In this document: positions 1-3,893 of the stretch, one piece after another | Layout of the letters: each line of letters begins with the position of its first letter | Position numbering within the stretch: position 1 is the first letter of the stretch | Assembly: GCA_900555175.1 (NCBI GenBank) | Contig: USJT01000063.1 | Coordinates: 1-6,511 of the forward strand | Direction of reading: 5' to 3' | DNA from: an uncultured bacterium | Lineage (GTDB): Bacteria; Cyanobacteriota; Vampirovibrionia; Gastranaerophilales; Gastranaerophilaceae | Length of the DNA stretch: 6,511 nucleotides | Notes under the pieces: model-generated | The model's database searches: none | The model's input: the letters and a program-made list of their open reading frames with translations, nothing else | Told to the model about the DNA's origin: nothing | Translations under genes and position numbers: made by a program

Positions 1-565
1 GATTAAGAACAAAAACTTTCTTATACAATTCTAAAGCTGTTTCATAATCAAAAAGCTTAAAGCAAACATTACCCATATCAACTAATGCGGTAATATTTTC
101 CGGATCAAGAGATAAAGCTTTTTCATAATAAGCTTTTGATTCAACATAATCTTCATTGTCCTGGTATAAAAGTGCAATTGCATTATAAATTTCAGGATTT
201 GTAGAATTTAGGTCAATTGCTCTGTTATAGTAAAATAAAGCTTTCGGAAAATTCTTCCATTCAGCAAAAACATTACCGATATTGTAGTAAATCAGGAAAT
301 TTTTAGGATTAATTTCTAAAGCTCTATTGTAATAGGACAATGATTTTCTAAAATCTTTTTCATAAAACCACATTGTTCCCATTCCGACTAATGCCTGAAT
401 ATCATCAGGTTTTATAGTCAAAAGGCTTTCTAATACAGACATAACCTTGTCATAATCTTCAATTTGAAGATACAATTCTGATAATCTGTGGTAGTTTTCA
501 ACATTTGTTGGTTCTTTGGCCATAGCCAATTCATTTATTTTTTTATCTATCTCTTCTCTGTTCAT
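1..565 (-). CDS. Tetratricopeptide-repeat (TPR) protein, 3' end outside window
   Basis: Partial gene: the ATG is at 563-565 and the frame stays open for 188 residues to the left edge, so the C-terminus is missing. After about 23 residues of charged leader it consists of TPR units of exactly 34 residues. They start near residues 22, 56, 90, 124 and 158, and the hallmark positions repeat (P53, P87, P155 closing helix B; A/S-x-x-x-Y-x-x-A/S-L patterns such as YYNRALEINP and YYEKALSLDP). TPR helices form a superhelical scaffold for protein-protein contacts; the partner cannot be told from sequence. No signal peptide or membrane segment is visible, so the visible part is probably cytoplasmic. The start is supported by AAAGG four bases upstream of ATG. 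It follows rsfS by 66 bases with no clear terminator between them, so read-through from rsfS is plausible. A possible TTGCAA-16-TAGAAT promoter lies just upstream, but it would give an almost leaderless message. The TPR call is firm; the biological role is unknown. Confidence 0.9.
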   Translation of the reverse strand, partial: MNREEIDKKINELAMAKEPTNVENYHRLSELYLQIEDYDKVMSVLESLLTIKPDDIQALVGMGTMWFYEKDFRKSLSYYNRALEINPKNFLIYYNIGNVFAEWKNFPKALFYYNRAIDLNSTNPEIYNAIALLYQDNEDYVESKAYYEKALSLDPENITALVDMGNVCFKLFDYETALELYKKVFVLN

Positions 566-631
566 AATACCTTTATTCTACACTATTTTTAATATTTTGC
601 AACAGTATTTAGAATTGTTACATGCAAATTT

Positions 632-1024
632 TTAAAATTGTTTATAATCTTCAGACAATTTTTTCCATTCATCTTCCGGAACGCTAAATGCATTACTCCA
701 GAATTTTTCAATTGCATACATTTCACGTTCTTCTTTGTGCAAAATATGAACAACTACATCGCCATAGTCAAGCAAATTCCAACGATTTTTTGCATCATTT
801 TCTACTCTGATTGGAGAGCGTGAAAAAAGTTCTTTAATTCTGTCTTTTGTATTGTTCATCAAAGCTTTGACTTGAGGTGTAGAATCACCTGTAACTATTA
901 CAAAATAATCTGCCAATGATGATACATTGCTTATATTTAAAATAGTTATGTCTTTCCCGAGTTTGTCGTCAAGTGTACGTGCAATAACACAAGCAAGCTT
1001 TTTTGAATCTAATTCTTCTGTCAT
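632..1024 (-). CDS. rsfS: Ribosomal silencing factor RsfS (Iojap/DUF143 family)
   Basis: A complete 130-residue protein, of normal length for the family. Family landmarks are all present: the SSLADYFVIVTG strand-helix segment at residues 35-46, followed by the helix with QVKALMN (51-57), then W82-N-L-L-D-Y-G-D-V-V-V-H-I-L (82-95) and the terminal E-x-x-x-Y-x-I-E-K-F-W pattern (99-109). Known family role: RsfS binds ribosomal protein uL14 on the 50S subunit and blocks joining with 30S, lowering translation during starvation or stationary phase. The start ATG is supported by a strong GAGGGA Shine-Dalgarno six bases upstream (1031-1036). The gene lies 102 bases after rpiB and 66 before the TPR gene, all in the same direction. 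The nadD gene often found beside rsfS in other bacteria is not next to it here. No anomalies in length or motif content; identification is confident. Confidence 0.95.
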   Translation of the reverse strand: MTEELDSKKLACVIARTLDDKLGKDITILNISNVSSLADYFVIVTGDSTPQVKALMNNTKDRIKELFSRSPIRVENDAKNRWNLLDYGDVVVHILHKEEREMYAIEKFWSNAFSVPEDEWKKLSEDYKQF

Positions 1025-1058
1025 TATATTTCCCTCATTAGTCTTTTCGTATATTTAA

Positions 1059-1086
1059 AGCATAACATATAAAGCGTTATATGCAA
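1059..1086 (-). promoter_or_regulatory. Possible extended -10 promoter for rsfS
   Basis: On the minus strand TTGCAT (1081-1086) is followed after 16 bases by TATGCT (1059-1064), which is preceded by TGT, giving a TGn extended -10. The start of transcription would fall about 28 bases before the rsfS ATG, leaving the GAGGGA ribosome site in the leader. Matches to the -35 and -10 consensus are only partial, and the region is AT-rich, so chance resemblance is possible. A short inverted repeat, CATATAA/TTATATG (1066-1072 and 1077-1083), overlaps it and could be an operator, but it is weak. Confidence 0.28.
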
Positions 1087-1126
1087 TAAAAAAGGCTGTT
1101 ATTTTGTCAAGGATAATATTCTAGCT

Positions 1127-1567
1127 CTATAAATCTTCTATTTGACTTACTCTGCGTTCGTGTCTGCCGCCTTCAAATTCTGATTTTAACCAAACATCAA
1201 CAATATCAAGTGCGATACATTCACCTGTAATTCTTTCACCAAGACAAAGAATGTTGGAATTGTTGTGCGCTCTTGATGCTTTAGCACTGAAAGTGTCTGT
1301 ACAATGAGCTGCCCTTATGCCTTTAACTTTATTTGCAGCAATAGACATACCAATGCCTGTTCCGCAAATTAAAATTCCGCTTTCTGCTTCACCATTGACA
1401 ATTTTTTCAGCAGCTTTTTTTGCAATTACAGGGTAGTCACAAGAATCTTCTGTATATGTTCCAACGTCAATGTAGTCAATATTATTCTTTTTAAAATATT
1501 CAATAATTTTATTTTTATAATTAAATCCGCCGTGATCTGAACCTATTACAATTTTTCCATTAATCAT
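1127..1567 (-). CDS. rpiB: Ribose-5-phosphate isomerase B (RpiB/LacAB family)
   Basis: A complete 146-residue protein, the usual RpiB length. RpiB interconverts ribose 5-phosphate and ribulose 5-phosphate in the non-oxidative pentose phosphate pathway, in the cytosol, as a dimer or tetramer. Visible active-site features are GSDHGG at residues 9-14 (D11/H12), DYP at 44-46, the C68-G-T70-G-I-G catalytic cysteine/anion-hole loop, H101 in S-R-A-H-N-N-S-N, and the C-terminal basic GGRHERRV (133-140) that contacts phosphate. The cysteine at the catalytic position marks the RpiB type seen in most bacteria. LacA/LacB galactose-6-phosphate isomerases belong to the same family, but neither a second subunit nor other lac genes lie nearby. 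The start is supported by GAAGGTGG (1574-1581) six bases upstream of ATG. A TATAAT box at 1605-1610 suggests it has its own promoter, with the hypB terminator directly upstream. No rpiA is seen in the window. Confidence 0.95.
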   Translation of the reverse strand: MINGKIVIGSDHGGFNYKNKIIEYFKKNNIDYIDVGTYTEDSCDYPVIAKKAAEKIVNGEAESGILICGTGIGMSIAANKVKGIRAAHCTDTFSAKASRAHNNSNILCLGERITGECIALDIVDVWLKSEFEGGRHERRVSQIEDL

Positions 1568-1604
1568 ATAAAGCCACCTTCTTTTTTGTCTACAATTTTT
1601 ACTA

Positions 1605-1610
1605 ATTATA
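1605..1610 (-). promoter_or_regulatory. Likely -10 box of the rpiB promoter
   Basis: The minus strand reads TATAAT exactly, about 37 bases before the rpiB ATG, which would give a leader of roughly 30 bases containing the strong ribosome site. The -35 position, 16-18 bases upstream, falls inside the arm of the hypB terminator hairpin and reads TGGAAG-like, a poor match to TTGACA. The terminator and promoter would therefore overlap, a compact arrangement that separates hypB from rpiB. Confidence 0.45.
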
Positions 1611-1620
1611 GCCTAAAACA

Positions 1621-1649
1621 ATAAAAACTTCCATATAGGAAGTTTTTAT
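1621..1649 (-). terminator. Intrinsic terminator after hypB
   Basis: A perfect 12-base inverted repeat: ATAAAAACTTCC (1621-1632) and GGAAGTTTTTAT (1638-1649), with a five-base loop. On the minus strand the 3' arm ends in TTTTTATTGTTTT, a good uridine tract. It lies about 30 bases downstream of the hypB stop and just before the rpiB promoter. The A-tract and T-tract are symmetrical, so it could in principle stop transcription from either strand, but no plus-strand gene faces it. Confidence 0.8.
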
Positions 1650-1666
1650 TTATATTGCTTTTTATT

Positions 1667-1682
1667 AATAGCAATTGCTATT
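1667..1682. repeat. 16-base perfect palindrome over the hypB stop codon
   Basis: AATAGCAATTGCTATT is a perfect two-fold palindrome that includes the TAG stop codon of hypB (1678-1680). It has no loop, so a protein-binding site or simple chance are both possible. An RNA hairpin would need to lose the central bases. Related AATAGCA words occur upstream of hypB and hypA. Confidence 0.4.
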
Positions 1683-2451
1683 TTTTAATGCTACCAAAAC
1701 CTAAACCTGTCATATTAAGATCATTTGGTTGAATTAATTGCCCGTTGACTAAGATATATTGTTGCGTTGTTATAGGTTTAGTTTGTCCGGTTGTACTGTC
1801 AACAGCACCAATCAATGTATAAACAGGATAATTTACTCCTTTATAATTTACAGTGTTAGCTTCTTTTTTGTATGTGTAAGTATTTATTCTATCTTTAATA
1901 CTTACTGTACCGTCAGCATTATTTGTTATAGTTCCAGAAATATCAGCTTTAGTACCAAGTTTTTCATCATGAACTCTAAGAGTTTGCCCATTTGTAAAAT
2001 CTGTTTTTGCAGCTTCAAGTGCTTGTGATGCTGCTTTTACAGCTGCAACTTCTTGCGATTGAGCTGCTGCTTTTGGGGTAACAAGGTTAGCATCTTTTTT
2101 AGGCGCTTCTTCTTCTGTTTTTTCTGGTTCTTTTTCTTTAGTTTTTTCTTCTTCTTTTCCTCCGGCACCTTCAACAGAGCCTCCGCCTCCGCCAATACCG
2201 AAGGCATTCAATATTGCGCCGATAAAACCTAAACCTGCGCCAATACCCAATGCCCATTTTTCAGTACCGGATAATTGGTTATTATTATAGTTCTCAACTA
2301 CTGTATGCATTGGCATTGGTGCATAGTTGTTTATTACAATGTTATTGTTAAGCACGTGAGCTACACCCATGCCACGTTTCTGGCCAGCTTTTAAACTATA
2401 TGTATATGATTGTCTGCCACCTGTGTGGTATCCTGTTACATCCCATGCCAT
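1678..2451 (-). CDS. Unrecognised glycine-zipper protein (hypB), partner of hypA
   Basis: I do not recognise this 257-residue protein. It has four parts. The N-terminus (1-60) carries GYHTGGRQSYTY and an N-N-N-I-V-I-N-N-Y motif at 35-43, matched in the neighbour hypA. Residues 66-91 form a hydrophobic, glycine-spaced stretch (WALGIGAGLGFIGAILNAFG, then a run of glycines) that could be a membrane helix or a packed glycine zipper. Residues 99-120 are a Lys/Glu/Pro linker followed by an Ala-rich helix to about 150. The C-terminus (151-257) is rich in Thr, Asn, Gly and Val, alternating as in beta strands. No Sec signal peptide, lipobox or LPxTG sorting signal is visible. The ATG at 2449-2451 has GGAG seven bases upstream. 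It stands as a single-gene unit: conserved leader upstream, hairpin terminator downstream. Coding potential is supported by motif sharing with hypA, the ribosome site and the clean frame. Function unknown; a membrane-associated or self-assembling structural protein is only a guess. Confidence 0.82.
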   Translation of the reverse strand: MAWDVTGYHTGGRQSYTYSLKAGQKRGMGVAHVLNNNIVINNYAPMPMHTVVENYNNNQLSGTEKWALGIGAGLGFIGAILNAFGIGGGGGSVEGAGGKEEEKTKEKEPEKTEEEAPKKDANLVTPKAAAQSQEVAAVKAASQALEAAKTDFTNGQTLRVHDEKLGTKADISGTITNNADGTVSIKDRINTYTYKKEANTVNYKGVNYPVYTLIGAVDSTTGQTKPITTQQYILVNGQLIQPNDLNMTGLGFGSIKK

Positions 2452-2458
2452 GATGTAT

Positions 2459-2500
2459 CTCCGTTTCTTTTATACTCTCTTATATATATAAAGTATATAA
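2459..2500 (-). promoter_or_regulatory. Conserved AT-rich leader/promoter element upstream of hypB
   Basis: The block from TTATATACTTTATATATATA through GAGTATAAAA to the CGGAG ribosome site is nearly the same as the block upstream of hypA (3801-3836). The first 20 bases are identical, and the rest differs mainly by two three-base insertions here. TATACT (2492-2497) is a 5/6 match to a -10 box and pairs with AGTATA (2471-2476), so the block could be a promoter, an operator or a hairpin in the leader RNA. Conservation between two paralog-like genes argues that it functions; which role it plays is not decided by the sequence. Confidence 0.6.
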
Positions 2501-2503
2501 AGT

Positions 2504-2509
2504 ATTATA
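2504..2509 (-). promoter_or_regulatory. Candidate -10 box of hypB
   Basis: The minus strand has an exact TATAAT about 53 bases before the hypB ATG, which would place the conserved leader block inside the transcript. The -35 position about 17 bases upstream reads TATATA and lies directly beside the direct-repeat element at 2533-2551, as expected for an activator-dependent promoter. The matching place upstream of hypA is less convincing (TTATCT), and the AT-rich context makes chance matches likely. TATACT at 2492-2497 is the competing candidate. Confidence 0.35.
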
Positions 2510-2532
2510 TATTGCTATTTTTTTATTATATA

Positions 2533-2551
2533 TTAAGAAATCTTTACAATT
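2533..2551. promoter_or_regulatory. Direct-repeat element upstream of hypB (possible regulator site)
   Basis: On the plus strand TTAAGAAATCTTTACAATT matches TTAACAAATCTTAACAATT at 3871-3889 upstream of hypA in 17 of 19 bases. In both cases the element sits 32-34 bases beyond the conserved leader block. The pattern is two six-base half-sites of the form TTAACA, spaced four bases apart and so about one helical turn in period. This resembles sites of OmpR/PhoB-family response regulators. The regulator identity is inference; the conservation of sequence and position is seen. Confidence 0.5.
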
Positions 2552-2631
2552 AATATATCTGTTATATATATACCCGATAATGTCCTCATATTATCAAGAG
2601 TTTACAAGATTGTGATATTTTTAAAACATAC

Positions 2632-2667
2632 AAAAAAGCGTAGAAATGATATATTTTTCTACGCTTT
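2632..2667 (-). terminator. Intrinsic terminator after hypA
   Basis: A perfect 12-base inverted repeat: AAAGCGTAGAAA (2635-2646) and TTTCTACGCTTT (2656-2667), with a nine-base loop. On the minus strand the second arm runs straight into six T residues (2632-2637). It lies about 22 bases downstream of the hypA stop. This is the strongest terminator in the window and ends the hypA message before the hypB promoter region. Confidence 0.88.
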
Positions 2668-2689
2668 AATTATTTTATACATCTTTATA

Positions 2690-3793
2690 TTATTGGTATT
2701 TATTTTGAATGATTTTGTTATATTCTTTTTCTGACATCATGTGGTTTTGAAGAACATAAGCTTTTGATAATTTTTTCTCACCTTTAATAAATGCATTTTT
2801 CAATTCAGACATTTTTTTGTTTGTTTTTTGGATTTCTCCATCTTTTGTAATTTTTTGTTTAGAATCTTCCATCAAGGCTTTAATTCCGTATTCAGAAACT
2901 CCGTTTGCATTTATAGTATCTCCTGAATTTGGATTTTTAACTTTTTTACCTGAGATTTGTGAATTGTATTCATTTTCTTTTACGTTTAGTTCTTCTTTTT
3001 CTTTGTCGTTATAAAATCTATCAATGATTTTATTAAGTGTATCACCATCGTGAACTATTGCCCTAATATTATATTTGATGTTTCCGTTTTGATCTTCATA
3101 AGCTTGTACAATATGATTTTTTACATACTGTTGTTCAGAAGAATCAAGTTTGTCAAAGCCATCAATATTATTTAATAATTCATCAATAGTTTTTGGTTTA
3201 TCATCTCCTGCTTTTTTAGAATTTTGAGTTGAATCAGTTTTATTTGCCTCACCTGTTTTGTCAGTTTTTGCGGCTTCATTTGCTTTATTTGCAGAATTAG
3301 TTTTATCTGTTTTGCCTGCTTTATCTGTTTTATCACTCTTATCTGTCTTATCAGTTGATGATGTACCGTTATCTTTACAATTACATTTTGCTTTTTCTAT
3401 ATCATCAATTTGCTTTTGTAAAGATTTTACTTCTTTTTCAATTGAATTTAATCTTGAGCCTATTGATGAAGAATTATTATGACCTGCAGATTGATTAATA
3501 AATCCACCCGGGTTCATTAGTCCATAAGGATTGTACATATTTGTCTGATTAAATCCCATATATGGAGTTGCCATTCTATTATTGTTATAACCAAATAGGT
3601 TCGATAATATATTCATTCCGGCTAAAAAGCCAAACATTCTGTTTAGACCGCCGCCGAAGCAATTATTATTAACAAAAATCGGTCTGCACATGCCGCTAAA
3701 CATTGGTCCACAGCCGTAATTATTTATGATAACTTTATTAGATCCACCCCAGAAGGTTCGTGGCCCGCCTAGGAATCTGTAAAATGTTTCCAT
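2690..3793 (-). CDS. Unrecognised coiled-coil protein (hypA) with LysM-like segment
   Basis: I do not recognise this 367-residue protein. Parts in order: an Asn/Gly/Phe/Met-rich N-terminus (1-100) with K-V-I-I-N-N-Y-G-C at 20-28, three cysteines (28, 36, 45) and a hydrophobic segment near 47-69 (MFGFLAGMNILSNLFG). Then a clean coiled coil at 111-135 with heptad residues L115, I118, V122, L125, I129 and I132; a CNC pair (137-139); a low-complexity TDK/ANK linker (147-194); and a polar C-terminal region. Within the last, residues 242-261 (NIRAIVHDGDTLNKIIDRFY) look like the first half of a LysM domain (Y-x-V-x-x-GDTL-x-x-I). The usual second half is not obvious. No Sec signal, lipobox or sorting motif is visible. 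The ATG has CGGAG seven bases upstream. It lies between recG and hypB with its own leader and terminator. The coiled coil suggests oligomers, and the LysM-like piece hints at envelope or peptidoglycan contact; both are inferences. Confidence 0.85.
   Translation of the reverse strand: METFYRFLGGPRTFWGGSNKVIINNYGCGPMFSGMCRPIFVNNNCFGGGLNRMFGFLAGMNILSNLFGYNNNRMATPYMGFNQTNMYNPYGLMNPGGFINQSAGHNNSSSIGSRLNSIEKEVKSLQKQIDDIEKAKCNCKDNGTSSTDKTDKSDKTDKAGKTDKTNSANKANEAAKTDKTGEANKTDSTQNSKKAGDDKPKTIDELLNNIDGFDKLDSSEQQYVKNHIVQAYEDQNGNIKYNIRAIVHDGDTLNKIIDRFYNDKEKEELNVKENEYNSQISGKKVKNPNSGDTINANGVSEYGIKALMEDSKQKITKDGEIQKTNKKMSELKNAFIKGEKKLSKAYVLQNHMMSEKEYNKIIQNKYQ
3212..3355 (-). repeat. Low-complexity TDK/ANK coding repeat in hypA
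   Basis: This stretch encodes hypA residues 147-194, built of degenerate three-residue units (TDK, SDK, TNK, ANK, with A/G/E variations). At DNA level the plus strand shows repeated ttatctgtttt-like words. It is a flexible, charged, proline-free linker between the coiled coil and the C-terminal region. Such tracts change length readily by slippage, so strains may differ here. It is not a CRISPR array: the units are too short and imperfect, with no spacers. Confidence 0.7.
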
Positions 3794-3800
3794 AATACTG

Positions 3801-3836
3801 CTCCGATTTTATACTCTATATATATAAAGTATATAA
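3801..3836 (-). promoter_or_regulatory. Conserved AT-rich leader/promoter element upstream of hypA
   Basis: Counterpart of the 2459-2500 element. TTATATACTTTATATATATA (3817-3836) is identical over 20 bases, followed by GAGTATAAAA and the CGGAG ribosome site seven bases before ATG. TATACT (3828-3833) may be the -10 box and also pairs with AGTATA (3810-3815). Unlike hypB, no exact TATAAT lies further upstream, so TATACT is the better candidate here. If it is used, the leader is about 28 bases long. Confidence 0.6.
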
Positions 3837-3870
3837 CTGCTAGATAATTGCTTAATTTATGCTATTTAAT

Positions 3871-3889
3871 TTAACAAATCTTAACAATT
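3871..3889. promoter_or_regulatory. Direct-repeat element upstream of hypA (possible regulator site)
   Basis: TTAACAAATCTTAACAATT on the plus strand holds two perfect TTAACA half-sites four bases apart. It is the better-conserved twin of the element at 2533-2551. It lies in the short gap right after the recG stop and 34 bases upstream of the conserved leader block. The half-site sequence and period resemble Pho-type boxes (TTAACA-like in Bacillus PhoP, CTTAAC-like in cyanobacterial SphR). That likeness is suggestive only, as AT-rich DNA produces such words by chance. Confidence 0.5.
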
Positions 3890-3893
3890 TTGT

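Noticed and set aside
575..602. TTGCAA-16-TAGAAT as a promoter for the TPR gene
   Set aside because: Transcription would start only about two bases before the ATG and lose the AAAGG ribosome site, so it conflicts with the better start evidence. It may be chance in AT-rich DNA.
638..823. Plus-strand open frames at 638-823, 1759-2028, 2817-3014, 3258-3482 and 5599-5793
   Set aside because: Each lies wholly inside a well-supported minus-strand gene in another frame, gives Phe/Ser/Ile-rich or Cys-rich translations typical of antisense shadows, and resembles no known family.
1105..1110. Exact TTGACA on the minus strand just after the rpiB stop, as a -35 box for rsfS
   Set aside because: At a 16-18 base spacing the -10 position reads ATTGCA-like; the nearest TATAAC is 23 bases away, too far for a normal sigma-70 promoter.
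2533..2589. 18-codon minus-strand frame beginning with ATG at 2587-2589 in the hypA-hypB gap
   Set aside because: No ribosome site, very short, runs through the direct-repeat element, and has no similarity to a known small protein.
2576..2595. GATAAT/ATTATC inverted repeat in the hypA-hypB gap
   Set aside because: Only six pairs with an eight-base loop, AT-rich, and no counterpart upstream of hypA; too weak to call an operator.
3212..3355. CRISPR array or tandem satellite
   Set aside because: The repetition is an in-frame, degenerate three-codon pattern within an intact gene, with no spacers.
3837..3893. Intrinsic terminator for recG
   Set aside because: Only AT-rich six-base arms (AACAAA/TTTGTT) without GC content or a proper T-tract, so transcription may read through into hypA or end by another mechanism.
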